From the IMG/VR virus record IMGVR_UViG_3300028393_000035, positions 1 through 64,000 of that record: a stretch of DNA of 64,000 nt; one strand, written 5' to 3'. Every line of letters begins with the position of its first letter. Position 1 is the first letter of the stretch. Shown here piece by piece: positions 29,784 through 40,317 of this stretch. The translations under genes were made by a program, and so were the position numbers. Origin of the DNA: a virus. The notes under the pieces were generated by a model. It made no database searches. It saw nothing but the letters and a program-made list of their open reading frames with translations, and was not told where the DNA came from.

Positions 29784-32281
29784 GAAACTGACCACCCATC
29801 AGAGGACGAAGTAAAATCAGAATAGGCGTAATTTTTATTATCGCCCGGAACAAATTTATAAAGTTCCTGATCACTAATTACGGTGTGGTTATTGCGTTCA
29901 AATCTAATTTCTTTGATTTTAACAAAGTAAGCTTTATTGTTTTCAAACTTAGCATAGGCTTCCATGTAAGCGTGTCTACAAGTTGGATAAAAATACATTG
30001 TGGGCATACTTTTTTCTAAAAGCAAATGATTGCGGTCTGTACTAGATACATCTACAGTATTTGCCCTTGCAGAAGAAAGACGTTCAACTGAATAATTGAA
30101 ATACTCTTCAATTGATTTTAAGTTAGCTGCTTTGCCAACTACTCCATCTAACCTAGCATTATAACCGGGATGTTTTTGAAATTGATCAAAAGATGCCTTA
30201 ATGTTAGTTAAACTAGTTAAATCGTAATCTTGCAATTCAACAGTTGCATTTTTTAAAAGATTGGTAACAATATTGTTTTGACTGTTAGTGTCCTCAATTA
30301 CAACTGGGGCGCGAGTTGTGTTTATAATGTCGCCCCTGTAGTAGTTAAAAGCTAATTTTAACAAATCGTATCTAAGATTTGTTTGACCTGCAATAAACGG
30401 ATCTTCTGTTTTGTTATACTGCATATCATAAATTGATAGAAAATAATTAACAACCCAACTGGGGTATTTGTAATAATAAATAGGTTTAGCGTTTTTGCCG
30501 GGGTTGTAATACTCTGCCTGCAAAGAAGAAAATTCTATTTTGATATACTTGGCAGTAATTGGGTTAGGCAAAATATAACTTTGACGAGTAGTTGCCTTGA
30601 AAGTTTTAGGAACGTGATGCCACAAAAGATTATTCCAAGAATCAGTATCCGTCCCCGGACCATTATCATCAGTTGAATAGTAAACATTAAAGTTAACACC
30701 GGGAGAAGCCGAATCAAGATAAACCGCATCGACTACAGCAGAATCGCCAGTAGCATCAGAAACGTCAAAATAAAGACTTTCAACTCCATATTTTGATGGA
30801 TTAGGCTTAGAGGACCAAAAATCATTATCGCCAGCTAATAACCCTTCAACATTGTAATTAGAAACAACTGATCTAAATTTATTAGATAAAAAGTCGGTTC
30901 CTTCGTTTGCTACTGCCGCAAGTACTCTTATCATTGCTGATGATGTGGCACCAGACACAAGCGCAGTGTTATCCGCCTTATAAGCAGTTGCGTTACTTGG
31001 CAATGCGCTAGGCGTATTATAATAAATTTTATTAATTCCTGCGCCTTCAATAACAATTTTAAATTTTTGCCCAACCCAATTATCAGATATTTCAACTGGT
31101 TTAAATTTGATGTCTAGCCATTGATCACCTGTAGTTGAAGCAGTTGCCTCTCCCTCAACAACGCCAACCCAGCCAACCTCAGAATCATATCTTGCATCAA
31201 CTGCAAGTGGTTCTTTATAATAAGCTTCGCCTTCATCAAAAGATATATTCGAATGAATGATCTCAGTTATTGTTCTTTTAGTTATCGGTGCCCAAATCTC
31301 TGAATAATATTCATCAAGAAAAGGTCCCTTTATATATTTTGTTTGATTTTTTAAATGCAAATAACCTTTAAAACCTTCTCGAATTCCTTTTTTACCTTTT
31401 TGACCATATACTATTCTTTGATACTCATCTTTAGTACGTTGATTAATGTCATACACATTTATAATCATTTTATTTTTTTTAAAATGTACATTTTTAACTG
31501 TTAATTCATCATATAATATATTATTTGCTTTTAACCTTTTATCTAACCTTACTAACAAACTATTTTTTGGTATTTTAATTTTTTTGTCGTAAACAAAAGT
31601 TCCATGCCACCAAGCTGTACTAGATAAATCATCATAATTTATCAATTTCCATTTATAACTAATCTCATCTTTGTCTAATAAAGTTCCAATTTTGATATAA
31701 GGAACGCCATTATTTTTTAAATATTTTGAACTACGAGGCGGCCTAGCAATTTTTGCAACGGTTGTACTTTGATTACCCGAAGTTGTATTAGCAACTTTGA
31801 ATGTGGTTGTAGAAGGAACATCAGTAATAATAAATGGACCGTTAAATCCTGTAGTTGTAAATCCTTCAATGTTTACATAATCTCCAACTTCTAGTTGATG
31901 TTTAGTAATAGTGGTGTAAGTAACTTTAGTCCCACTATCACTACTAATTGCATTAGTAATATCAATAGAGGTTAAGTACCTAGGGTTTAAAGATTTGTCA
32001 TATCTATAAATACGATATTTGACTTTGCTATTAGCTGTAGCATTAAGATAAACCTGTGCTCCGGTTAAGTCAGGAGTTTTATCAACTCTGGTATAATCAT
32101 TCGGCAGATAAAATTCTTGCGTTAATGATGTAATGTTTGCAAAAGATGATCTCTTGTTTTGTTCTACAACAACGCCGCTAAGATTTTTAGTTATATCATT
32201 GGCTGTTTCGGCAGGAGGACATACGGCAACATGCGCCCCACCCTTTATGTATAATTTTGAACTTCCCGTTTTGTCTGCCAT
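29780..32281 (-). CDS. Tail protein with discoidin-like beta domains
   Basis: An 833-residue beta-rich protein of the baseplate/fibre group. Residues ~114-170 hold a 'HQLEVGDYVNIEGF...FNGPFIITDV' module also found in neighbouring tail proteins. A later region 'AVYLDSASPGVNFNVYYSTDDNGPG...TAKYIKIEFSSLQ' looks like an F5/8 type C (discoidin) sugar-binding fold. The C-terminal part has helical stretches with many Tyr. It overlaps its neighbours by 1 and 4 bases. It probably links the baseplate to receptor-binding parts. Confidence 0.6.
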   Translation of the reverse strand: MADKTGSSKLYIKGGAHVAVCPPAETANDITKNLSGVVVEQNKRSSFANITSLTQEFYLPNDYTRVDKTPDLTGAQVYLNATANSKVKYRIYRYDKSLNPRYLTSIDITNAISSDSGTKVTYTTITKHQLEVGDYVNIEGFTTTGFNGPFIITDVPSTTTFKVANTTSGNQSTTVAKIARPPRSSKYLKNNGVPYIKIGTLLDKDEISYKWKLINYDDLSSTAWWHGTFVYDKKIKIPKNSLLVRLDKRLKANNILYDELTVKNVHFKKNKMIINVYDINQRTKDEYQRIVYGQKGKKGIREGFKGYLHLKNQTKYIKGPFLDEYYSEIWAPITKRTITEIIHSNISFDEGEAYYKEPLAVDARYDSEVGWVGVVEGEATASTTGDQWLDIKFKPVEISDNWVGQKFKIVIEGAGINKIYYNTPSALPSNATAYKADNTALVSGATSSAMIRVLAAVANEGTDFLSNKFRSVVSNYNVEGLLAGDNDFWSSKPNPSKYGVESLYFDVSDATGDSAVVDAVYLDSASPGVNFNVYYSTDDNGPGTDTDSWNNLLWHHVPKTFKATTRQSYILPNPITAKYIKIEFSSLQAEYYNPGKNAKPIYYYKYPSWVVNYFLSIYDMQYNKTEDPFIAGQTNLRYDLLKLAFNYYRGDIINTTRAPVVIEDTNSQNNIVTNLLKNATVELQDYDLTSLTNIKASFDQFQKHPGYNARLDGVVGKAANLKSIEEYFNYSVERLSSARANTVDVSSTDRNHLLLEKSMPTMYFYPTCRHAYMEAYAKFENNKAYFVKIKEIRFERNNHTVISDQELYKFVPGDNKNYAYSDFTSSSDGWSVS

Positions 32282-34176
32282 TAGACGATATTCCTTCCAA
32301 CCCTAAGGTTTTTAACAACAATTGGCCATGGGCTAGCCTCAGCAGGAGTCTTAGATGTATCAACAAGAAATCGTTCTTGATTTAAATAAACATCGGTATT
32401 TCTTGTAAATTTAATTTTTACAAATCTGCCAAAAACCATATCAAATGTAAAAGCTGAAATTCCCCACTTGTTTAAACTAGTTCCTTGATAATCTAACAAT
32501 GTATGATTTGGATACAGTGGATCAAACACAACTGGTTGATAAGTCCAGACGTTTTTAACTACTTTGACCTTGGTTATATTTGCTGTTTGAGACGGATTAG
32601 CAATATTTCCCTGTACAGTAAATGATGATGTAGTTGGGGTACCTCTAATGGTAAACGTTCCATTGTAACAAGTTGCCCCGCTAACTTCTGTAATAGTTAC
32701 AGAATCACCAACTTGCAAATTATGATCGCTTACAAATGTGTATGTGTAAGTTGTGCTTCCCGCTTCACTACCACAAGTGATTGAAGAAAGGTTAGGCAAA
32801 GATGTGTCTTGAATATCATCCGCATATGAAATTTCAATATCAATGGGAGCATTAAGTATTTCAAATATCAAAAAGTTTACACTTTGAGTACTGCCTAAAT
32901 CAATTATTAAATAATCATCGCCCGAAGTTTTTAATTCAGATATCCAAAGTTTATCACGTTGATAAGTAACTGTCGGAACATTATTAAGACTCAAATAATC
33001 AATTGGATATTCATGGTTAACAAAGCTTGTATTTGTATTTGCGTTTTGACGAGTGACAGAGATAGGTTCAGGATAATCCGCCAATGCTTTGTCCGCAGAC
33101 CACACAGCTCCGCTAGAAAGGTTTTTTAAAGCAGGAAACTTTGTAATTAATGCTGAATAATTATCTAAACTACCAACGGCGTATGACGAAGCAGTAACAA
33201 GATTTGGTTTATAAAATCCTTGATAGTGTTGCTGAAAATCATTATGATTTCTAGGAGCTTCTTTCTCAACATCTGCTTCAACCCAATAGATAGAATTAAA
33301 ATCATTGCCAGATTGAGTCGGCCAATTAATATTACTATTTCCTGTAACAAATTTAGTAACTTGATAAAATTCACTACTAGCGGAAACTGATTTGATATCT
33401 ATAGGGTGAGAATCTGCCTGTCCTAAACTAGTATTTAAAACAGTGTTCATTGGCTTAAGGTTTTCAACAGCATCCCGAAGTAAGCGCATAGTTTGCGCAT
33501 CAACTTCTTTAAGATTTTCAGCATTAGCAAAAACGCTAAGAACTTCATTAATGCTATCTGATTTTAAATTAGAGGGGGCAGGATCATTAGGAACGACTGT
33601 AAACTCTTCAGTGTTATAATATCCATTCCTATTTGCATTAATATTAAAATTATAATTTAATATTTGATCTGTATGCTGATTAAAAATGTGTTGATAATTT
33701 TCAATAATTCTTGTATTGTAACCAAGCGCTGATTTAGCGGCTAATCTCATTCCCTCAACTGTTGGTCCCAATCGTGCAGCATAAAAATAATCAATCGCTC
33801 TTTGTCTGTATGCTTCATCAAGAGATTTAATCAAAGCCCAAGAGTCAGCATCAAGAATGTTTTTTGAATTTTCTAAATACGATTCATCAAAATTTCTTGC
33901 AAATCGAAATGGGTTGCCGTACAATTTGTCAAGCTGATCAAAATTAAATCCATGTTCTTCTAATTGAAGTCGTGCATAAAAATAATTTAACTTTAAAAAG
34001 CTAACTCCAGCGGGACCAATTAAAGTATATAAAAATTTGTAAAGCCTAGAATCGGGCGAAGTATTAAAAACTTCTTCTGGAAAATTGTCTAGATAACTAA
34101 CAATGTTACCAGAGCTAGTTAATGCTTCAACTAAATACTGTTCATCTACTAGGGCATCATAAGTTGGTCTACTCAT
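32281..34176 (-). CDS. Baseplate/tail protein, gpI-like position
   Basis: A 631-residue protein coded directly after the J-like baseplate protein (4-base overlap), the place where tail protein I occurs in P2-like gene orders. The N-terminal ~170 residues are helical ('YLDNFPEEVFNTSPDSRLYKFLYTLIGPAG', 'DEAYRQRAIDYFYAARLGPTVEGMRLAAKSALGY'), as in gpI-type proteins. The rest is beta-rich with a discoidin-like strand pattern and a 'HNLQVGDSVTITEV' module (around residues 480-530). It probably connects wedge and fibre. Confidence 0.62.
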   Translation of the reverse strand: MSRPTYDALVDEQYLVEALTSSGNIVSYLDNFPEEVFNTSPDSRLYKFLYTLIGPAGVSFLKLNYFYARLQLEEHGFNFDQLDKLYGNPFRFARNFDESYLENSKNILDADSWALIKSLDEAYRQRAIDYFYAARLGPTVEGMRLAAKSALGYNTRIIENYQHIFNQHTDQILNYNFNINANRNGYYNTEEFTVVPNDPAPSNLKSDSINEVLSVFANAENLKEVDAQTMRLLRDAVENLKPMNTVLNTSLGQADSHPIDIKSVSASSEFYQVTKFVTGNSNINWPTQSGNDFNSIYWVEADVEKEAPRNHNDFQQHYQGFYKPNLVTASSYAVGSLDNYSALITKFPALKNLSSGAVWSADKALADYPEPISVTRQNANTNTSFVNHEYPIDYLSLNNVPTVTYQRDKLWISELKTSGDDYLIIDLGSTQSVNFLIFEILNAPIDIEISYADDIQDTSLPNLSSITCGSEAGSTTYTYTFVSDHNLQVGDSVTITEVSGATCYNGTFTIRGTPTTSSFTVQGNIANPSQTANITKVKVVKNVWTYQPVVFDPLYPNHTLLDYQGTSLNKWGISAFTFDMVFGRFVKIKFTRNTDVYLNQERFLVDTSKTPAEASPWPIVVKNLRVGRNIV

Positions 34177-37100
34177 AGTACGCTATTCCAAGTATTTTGA
34201 GACTTAACCCTAATAGTCATAACCGATGATATGTCAGTGACTCCGCCAGATAACACTCCTTCCGGAAGGGCTGCAAGTTCGTCATCACCAATTTGAAAAT
34301 CTTCATTATATGCGCCATAACCAGTATTAACATTTATTCCTACGACCGCTAATACGTCCTTATCGGTTTTACTATTATATGTAATTGTAATCGGATAATT
34401 AAATGATGGATCAACTTTAAAATCTACGGAACTTGAAGCAGTAATCAATGTATAATTACTATTCATTTTAGCCGTAAATCCAATTTTGTTTACGGTGTCA
34501 ACCTTCCAAGAGTTTGTATCGGTAGAAGGGTTGGCTCCAACATTGTTATCAACAAGAGATTGATAGTATGTAGATCCATACAATACAACATCGTTCATTG
34601 AATAACTGAAATTTGCATCGTATATTTGAATTCTAAAATCATCAAATTCAATTACTTCAGGTTCATTTTTACCGTACTGAACTTTAAAATTACTTACGAC
34701 ATAATTTTTGCTTATATTAGTTAAAGCTGTATTAATTGCTGGAGGAACTTCACCGGTTAAAGTTACAGATCCATCATCAATATATGAAAGTTCATCATAA
34801 ATTTCATCTAGTAAAAGACTTCCACTTGTCCATGAATTAGATGTATTGCGATAAATTTTATAACCAGTGGCTTCATTAACTCTATCCCAAGTTAATTTAA
34901 TTGACCTACTTGTTACCGATGGAGTCACAGTAACATAACTTGATGCAGTAGTTTGACCATTTGCATTAATTGCAGTAATTTTATAATAATAAGCCACATT
35001 TAGTAATGCGCCAGTGGAATATTCAACGGCAGTTAAATTACTTGGAGCAAGAAGACCGGTTGCGTCTTGTTTTGGCAAATATGGAAGGTAAAGATTATAC
35101 TGCGTTGCCGTGCGACCATCTCCAATGTTAATCAAATCAAGTACTGGTTTACTAATCGATTGACCGTATTTATTTGTTTCAGTTAACCTAACCCGTGAAC
35201 TTTCAGTGTTATCGTACTCGGTTTTATTTTGATCTAATACGTCTTTAGACCAACGCACATTGTCAACTCCGCCAACGTTATGAATAGTTTGAATAATGTC
35301 TGATAATTGAATTTCATTTCCAAAATAAACATTGTCAAAATACCTCATTAAAGCAAGTCGAATTGATTCATTGACCGATGCTTTGTTAGCGCCAGTTGAA
35401 TACATTACAGTAATATCGGGTTTAAAATATCTTACTTTGGCTTTATGAGCAAGAACGTCGGTAGTTACTTGTTTATTTGTTTCTAATAAAGATTGAAGCG
35501 CGATAATATTACTATCATATTGATAATTATTAACATCGATAGAGGGATCAATAGTTGATAACAATAATGCAATGGTAGAATTGGCGTTATGCGAATTTAC
35601 ATAACTGCCATTTGCACCCCTGAGTTTAATTTGAAGCAGTGAACTTGGTTTATTTGGAAGCAAGGAGTATTGAATTTGCTCTGAATCTATAAGCAAGTAA
35701 TCATTGTCAGGAAATTGCCTTGTTGTGGTTGACGCAACTTCCATCAAAACATTTACAATTGCACCAGAAGCAGTAATTGCAGCAGCCGTAGTTCCAAATT
35801 GCCCCCTATTGATGCCGGTAAATGTATTTGACGTTTTTGCACTGTAACTAATAATTTCACTGCCAATTAAAATATATCCTGAGGCTGGGAATGGATCAGT
35901 TGAAGTAACTTTGATTGCAGTTAAGTTAGTAGCTGCTATGGTAACCAAAGTCACTTTGCCCGTATTAGCATCTCCGGTCAAAGTTCCAGTTATACTGTAC
36001 TTGATTGTACTACCGGCGGTTCCGGTAGTACAAACTGCTGAAGTTAAATTAAGTGCTGTACTTCCTGTAATTCCACTAATTTTAATTGTGTCGCCAACAT
36101 TTAAATTATGAGCGGCTGAAGTTGTCAATGTGGCAGTGCCGTCCGTTGCTGACGAAGTTGATACTGATATTTGATTACCGGAATCAGAAGCATTGGTAGT
36201 TGTTGATACGGCAGAAGAATTTGGCAACGCGGTTGCTAACGTAGCCATTGATAAAGAACTAGTGTTAATGTATGGACCTGTATATGGACCGCCGGTAACA
36301 TCTCCTGAACCCTGCGACGGAATAGTTGTAGACCATTCAATGCCGTTCCTCGCCCTTATTGTTCCATTTAAATCTGTTACCTCTTCTACTAACCAATAAT
36401 GTTCATCTTTATTAAAAGTTCCATTACTTAAACTAATTTGATCTGGCAAATCGATAACTGGTTGATGATATAAAGGAGTTAATACATTTCCTTTAACGGG
36501 TCGCCTACCCGGCTCACCCATTCGTCTATAATTATCAATATAAAACGCGCTAGTCGTATCATCAGTAAATTGAAATGTTGGAACAGAACTTCCGGGACGA
36601 GGAATTGTTACATTGCCGGTCGTTGCATCCTCTCCATTAACGTAAACATCAACGCAATTTAAAATGTTTCGATCATAGTCATTGCGAGATGCTGTAGACA
36701 TATAAGAATGTTCAAATAAAAGAACGTCGCCCGGAGCGATTGCGTTACTTGGACGGGTGCTAATATTGCCTATATAAACATTGGTAAATGTTATATTGGG
36801 TTGATACAATACTGGGGACTCAGTTGAGGTAGGATCAACCGTCCCAATATTGCGAGCGGCGTCACCCTTGTTTTTATCTTGAGGTAAGATGTTTAAAAGA
36901 TAATCATAACCGGAAGTATAATAAATTGGCGACAAACCTGAATCATTAGCAACAAAATATGGTAAATTATCATAAATATGTTTCGAATTATTATTATTTG
37001 ATAAATTAGTTGTAAATTGATGAATTTTATCAGATGGACCATTGCCTCCCGACGTTGTATCAGAAACGCTGGGAACTTGAATGTATTCGCTATATTTAGA

Positions 37101-37775
37101 AATTGGACCGACGACATTTGCTTTCTTTGATTTAGTCGAAAGCGCAAGTGATAAAAATTGATCTTTGGTACCAGCGAGGTTTCTAAAAGGACCGGCGGTA
37201 GTAAACCTTGCTTTAAGTTCAGTGTCTGACTCGCTATCTGTTCCACCGGTAATTGGGTATTCGTTATTTACCGCAGTAATGCCATAAACGGGCGCTCCAA
37301 CTGTTTCAGTAATAGTATTTGCAGCCACATTACCAATGATGCCGCCTTGAATAGCTTCAATAGGGGCAATAACTTCAGTAGTTCCGGCCTGCAATGTTAC
37401 AGTTGTGGTAGTTCTAAATACTACGCTTGTATTTCCATCACCACCATTAGGGGTAAAGACTGTGGTGCCAGATCGAATAATAACTGGATTTGTTGTAGCG
37501 GTTTCTCTTGAAAATGTTACGTAACCCGTTGCGCGATTACCAGCTTGACGACCAAATCCAAGAATGGCCAGCATATTGTCAAGATCAGTTCCAAATTTTG
37601 CATCAATATCAAATGCCCCATTTAACACATTAAGATCGACTTGAGCATCTGCTATTGCTTGCGCAACAGTATCAATAATCCTACGCTCTGGGGTTCCCAC
37701 TTCCGCAGAAATAGAAGGATCAAGCGCCCTTAATTGGGTAATCATACTTTGTGAAATTTGATCTTGTGTAGCCAT
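34173..37775 (-). CDS. Baseplate J-like (gp6/gp47 family) protein with added beta domains
   Basis: A 1200-residue baseplate wedge protein. The N-terminal 250 residues match the baseplate-J pattern: 'VAQAIADAQVDLNVLNGAFDIDAKFGTDLDNMLAILGFGR', 'RSGTTVFTP', 'GGIIGNVAANTITE', 'GGTDSESDTELKARF'. The middle carries a 'HNLNVGDTIKISGITG' module (~residue 558) and two 'FPxxxYxLIxSExIxY' modules (~637 and ~695). A later J-like segment ('TVMYSTGANKASVNESIRLALMRYFDNVYFGNEI') is followed by a fibronectin type III domain ('APSNLTAVEYSTG...ATGYKIYRN'). It is much longer than typical J proteins (~300-400), because of these insertions. It follows gp25 in the usual order. Confidence 0.85.
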   Translation of the reverse strand: MATQDQISQSMITQLRALDPSISAEVGTPERRIIDTVAQAIADAQVDLNVLNGAFDIDAKFGTDLDNMLAILGFGRQAGNRATGYVTFSRETATTNPVIIRSGTTVFTPNGGDGNTSVVFRTTTTVTLQAGTTEVIAPIEAIQGGIIGNVAANTITETVGAPVYGITAVNNEYPITGGTDSESDTELKARFTTAGPFRNLAGTKDQFLSLALSTKSKKANVVGPISKYSEYIQVPSVSDTTSGGNGPSDKIHQFTTNLSNNNNSKHIYDNLPYFVANDSGLSPIYYTSGYDYLLNILPQDKNKGDAARNIGTVDPTSTESPVLYQPNITFTNVYIGNISTRPSNAIAPGDVLLFEHSYMSTASRNDYDRNILNCVDVYVNGEDATTGNVTIPRPGSSVPTFQFTDDTTSAFYIDNYRRMGEPGRRPVKGNVLTPLYHQPVIDLPDQISLSNGTFNKDEHYWLVEEVTDLNGTIRARNGIEWSTTIPSQGSGDVTGGPYTGPYINTSSLSMATLATALPNSSAVSTTTNASDSGNQISVSTSSATDGTATLTTSAAHNLNVGDTIKISGITGSTALNLTSAVCTTGTAGSTIKYSITGTLTGDANTGKVTLVTIAATNLTAIKVTSTDPFPASGYILIGSEIISYSAKTSNTFTGINRGQFGTTAAAITASGAIVNVLMEVASTTTRQFPDNDYLLIDSEQIQYSLLPNKPSSLLQIKLRGANGSYVNSHNANSTIALLLSTIDPSIDVNNYQYDSNIIALQSLLETNKQVTTDVLAHKAKVRYFKPDITVMYSTGANKASVNESIRLALMRYFDNVYFGNEIQLSDIIQTIHNVGGVDNVRWSKDVLDQNKTEYDNTESSRVRLTETNKYGQSISKPVLDLINIGDGRTATQYNLYLPYLPKQDATGLLAPSNLTAVEYSTGALLNVAYYYKITAINANGQTTASSYVTVTPSVTSRSIKLTWDRVNEATGYKIYRNTSNSWTSGSLLLDEIYDELSYIDDGSVTLTGEVPPAINTALTNISKNYVVSNFKVQYGKNEPEVIEFDDFRIQIYDANFSYSMNDVVLYGSTYYQSLVDNNVGANPSTDTNSWKVDTVNKIGFTAKMNSNYTLITASSSVDFKVDPSFNYPITITYNSKTDKDVLAVVGINVNTGYGAYNEDFQIGDDELAALPEGVLSGGVTDISSVMTIRVKSQNTWNSVL

Positions 37776-37776
37776 A

Positions 37777-38226
37777 TTATAAAGATACTGATAGTTTTAT
37801 TGGATAAGCTTCGGGGTTTGCTTTTGCAGTTATGAAATTAATTTCAACATTAGCAGCGGTTAAATTTTGCTCTAATTTAGTAATTTGAAAATCTATTACT
37901 ACTTCTCTGGCAGTTAAAGTTGCCTTACCAAATGACATTTTATCTACTTTGGCTCTTGATAATTGACGAGCTTTATAACGATTGACAACTGCTGCTATTT
38001 CTGTTTCAATTTGTAAATGTAAATCGTTAAGAGAATTTGGCGTAGTTCCTATAATTTTATTTTCTAAACTACTGCCGTAATTTTCATTGAATCGATTAGA
38101 TCCTCTTTTTTCAAGTAATTCGCATTTAATATCTTGCATTAATTTTTGTTCATTGGCAACTTTGGCAAGGCCTTTGCTGCCAAGGGCTAAATCACCGTCT
38201 TCTGTTAATCCTATGCTCCAAGTCAT
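37777..38226 (-). CDS. Baseplate wedge protein, gp25/gpW family
   Basis: A 149-residue protein with the gp25 features: an N-terminal 'GLTEDGDLALGSKGLAKVANEQKLMQDIKCELLEKRGSN'-like region (split in sense: 'DLALGSKGLAKV', 'KLMQDIKCELLEKRGSN'), 'FNENYGSSLENKIIG' and a C-terminal beta sheet. gp25 proteins initiate sheath assembly on the baseplate. It abuts the J-like gene downstream, the classic W-J order, and follows the spike-like gene. Confidence 0.85.
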   Translation of the reverse strand: MTWSIGLTEDGDLALGSKGLAKVANEQKLMQDIKCELLEKRGSNRFNENYGSSLENKIIGTTPNSLNDLHLQIETEIAAVVNRYKARQLSRAKVDKMSFGKATLTAREVVIDFQITKLEQNLTAANVEINFITAKANPEAYPIKLSVSL

Positions 38227-38253
38227 ATCTATATATTACATGATAGAAGTTGG

Positions 38254-38757
38254 TTAACCTACAGCGCTCCAACCAATATTTGATTCGCCAGATGTTTTTG
38301 CATACAAGGTGCTTCCTGCCGCACCATCTTTTCTAAGAAATAAACTACCAATCGGTGCTGTAGTAACGCCCTCAGGACCTCCGGTTCCTATAACAATCTT
38401 AATCGACCCAACTTCAATTACATTAGTTTTATCTATTGTTACCAAAGATGATCCGCTAGGAGTCTTAATAACTTCAGCCGCAACCTTGGCTTCTCCGGGA
38501 GCTAAATGCACAACTTGAGTGTCATCAACATTATCAAATTTAGTATCAAGTTTCCAATACCCTCCATCTTGACGGACGATCCAATATTCACCTTCTTTGG
38601 GCCAAACAAAAAATGATGGAACGTCAAATAATGAAATTTGAATATTACCTCCGTCTTTTAATTGAGCTTCAATTTTGCGGGTATCCGTATGCACTGTATG
38701 AATTCGCGCAGAATGCCTAGGACCAAACGCAGGATTAATATGATTGCGAATTGACAT
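38254..38757 (-). CDS. Baseplate spike/OB-fold protein (gpV-like candidate)
   Basis: A 167-residue beta-rich protein between the hub gene and gp25. The N-terminal half ('RIHTVHTDTRKIEAQLKDGGNIQISLFDVPSFFVWPKEGEY', read as several strands) suggests an OB-fold as in spike proteins. The C-terminal ~50 residues ('GSLFLRKDGAAGSTLYAKTSG') resemble short beta-helical or fibre-like ends. Position fits a central spike or tail-needle hub component. No His-x-His iron-binding tip is visible. Confidence 0.55.
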   Translation of the reverse strand: MSIRNHINPAFGPRHSARIHTVHTDTRKIEAQLKDGGNIQISLFDVPSFFVWPKEGEYWIVRQDGGYWKLDTKFDNVDDTQVVHLAPGEAKVAAEVIKTPSGSSLVTIDKTNVIEVGSIKIVIGTGGPEGVTTAPIGSLFLRKDGAAGSTLYAKTSGESNIGWSAVG

Positions 38758-38760
38758 TAT

Positions 38761-40263
38761 TTATTTCTTATCCGATTTAGATGGATCTTTATCCGTTGCA
38801 TCTTTAAATGTACCAACGGCATCTGTAGTAGGCCAAGCTCTAATCATTCCTGCATGAACCCAAGATTTATCTGGATCTGCTGGAGTCCCGTCTCCATTTT
38901 TATATGCCGCAGGAGCCATTAACTCCGCTGTAGTGGTGAAACCATTTTCATACGAGCAGTTATGAGTCACAGAACTGACATAGCACTGCAATCCATGTTC
39001 GGGAAACGCTACGATACCGCCGGGAAAAAGCTCGGGCATAAATGTAAATTGAAATTGAGTTTTAAATTGTTGAGACCAATATAAACAAAATTTTTGATAT
39101 GCTAAAAATGCTTCATAAATTGGTGCCCTAACCATAGGGGCTGGCTCATAATGCGGTCTTGCTCCGTATTTGCGCAAAAAGTTAATTGCATCTTCTTGTT
39201 TAACAAGCGTCGGATATTTTTTAGGATCTACGCCTTTAAGATCACCTTTTGCATCTACGCCATTAAGAAAGTCGGCCATAAAAGCATTGAATACACTAAC
39301 CACTCCGCCTGTATTTATTTTATCATAAACATCTACGTTGCCACTACCACTGGCCGCACCAGATGGAGGTCCAACAATATCTCCAACTACATAAACGTGA
39401 GTATATAATTCATCATCTGATAATTCGATGCTGCCACTAATAATTTCAATATCTTCAATAAACCAATAAGGAGTTTTTCCTAAACCGCCAAAGTAATCTG
39501 GGTAAAAAGCAAAAAAGTCTCCACTCGGAGTGGACATGAACTGCCTTAGACAAGCCATGGACAATTGCTGAATAAAAGGCATTAGAGGAGTATCATTCAT
39601 TAAACTTCTTTGACCAGTTAATGAATTTGATTCTATTGTGCTAACGAATCCGGGCATAGAAAAAAATGTTGAATAAGCAGCAGCTTTAGCAATTGCCCCA
39701 ACGTCAATGGTTTCTCCGCTTGGTTGAGTACCGGGTAAAATTGTTTGATCCGTTGGAGTACCAGTAGGATCACTAGCAATTGGATTACCGTTTTCGTCTG
39801 CATTGCCAAGTGAAAAATCTACAAATTTTCTTGGGGAAACGGCTCCGTTTGTTGTAGGTTCACCGCCTAGTGCAAACTCAGGTTTCATAACTACGCGAAC
39901 CCGATTACTTTGAGTAACCCATCCTTCGGAAACGCCTTTATTAACCGGTTTCCATTGTCCGTCACCAAGATTTACACTTGACGAAATGGGACCCAAAGCA
40001 ATACTGTCGTTTTCTTTAAAAATACCAATGGTTTCTTTAAATTGAAGGATCAGTGTTCTTTCATTGGCGTTATTCATGCCCCAAGTCCATCGAGATTTAA
40101 CTGGGGCGCTGATGGTAATGGTACCATTGCTAATACCATAAATTTGACTTTTCATTAATCCATGGGCTGCGCTTTGATTTCCATACTCAGTAATTGTATG
40201 TAAACCAGATGAAGTTGCATTTGGAAATATTGGTGCTGGTTTTTTAGCTTGTGATCCGGGCAT
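38761..40263 (-). CDS. Baseplate hub-like protein
   Basis: A 500-residue protein downstream of the three wall-enzyme hub proteins and upstream of the spike candidate. The N-terminus contains beta segments ('GISNGTITISAPVKSRWTWGMNN', 'RTLILQFKETIGIF'), and the middle is helical ('IQQLSMACLRQFMSTPSGDFFAFYPDYFGG'). The phrase 'FFAFYPDYFG' followed by strands is typical of late-control D/gp27-type hub proteins, in which beta barrels frame the tail tube exit. No enzymatic motif. Probably part of the central hub together with the paralogues at 40318-44600. Confidence 0.6.
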   Translation of the reverse strand: MPGSQAKKPAPIFPNATSSGLHTITEYGNQSAAHGLMKSQIYGISNGTITISAPVKSRWTWGMNNANERTLILQFKETIGIFKENDSIALGPISSSVNLGDGQWKPVNKGVSEGWVTQSNRVRVVMKPEFALGGEPTTNGAVSPRKFVDFSLGNADENGNPIASDPTGTPTDQTILPGTQPSGETIDVGAIAKAAAYSTFFSMPGFVSTIESNSLTGQRSLMNDTPLMPFIQQLSMACLRQFMSTPSGDFFAFYPDYFGGLGKTPYWFIEDIEIISGSIELSDDELYTHVYVVGDIVGPPSGAASGSGNVDVYDKINTGGVVSVFNAFMADFLNGVDAKGDLKGVDPKKYPTLVKQEDAINFLRKYGARPHYEPAPMVRAPIYEAFLAYQKFCLYWSQQFKTQFQFTFMPELFPGGIVAFPEHGLQCYVSSVTHNCSYENGFTTTAELMAPAAYKNGDGTPADPDKSWVHAGMIRAWPTTDAVGTFKDATDKDPSKSDKK

Positions 40264-40317
40264 GATTAAACTACCTTTACTTGTCTTTTATTAATTGAGC
40301 GATATTGAAACATTTGA

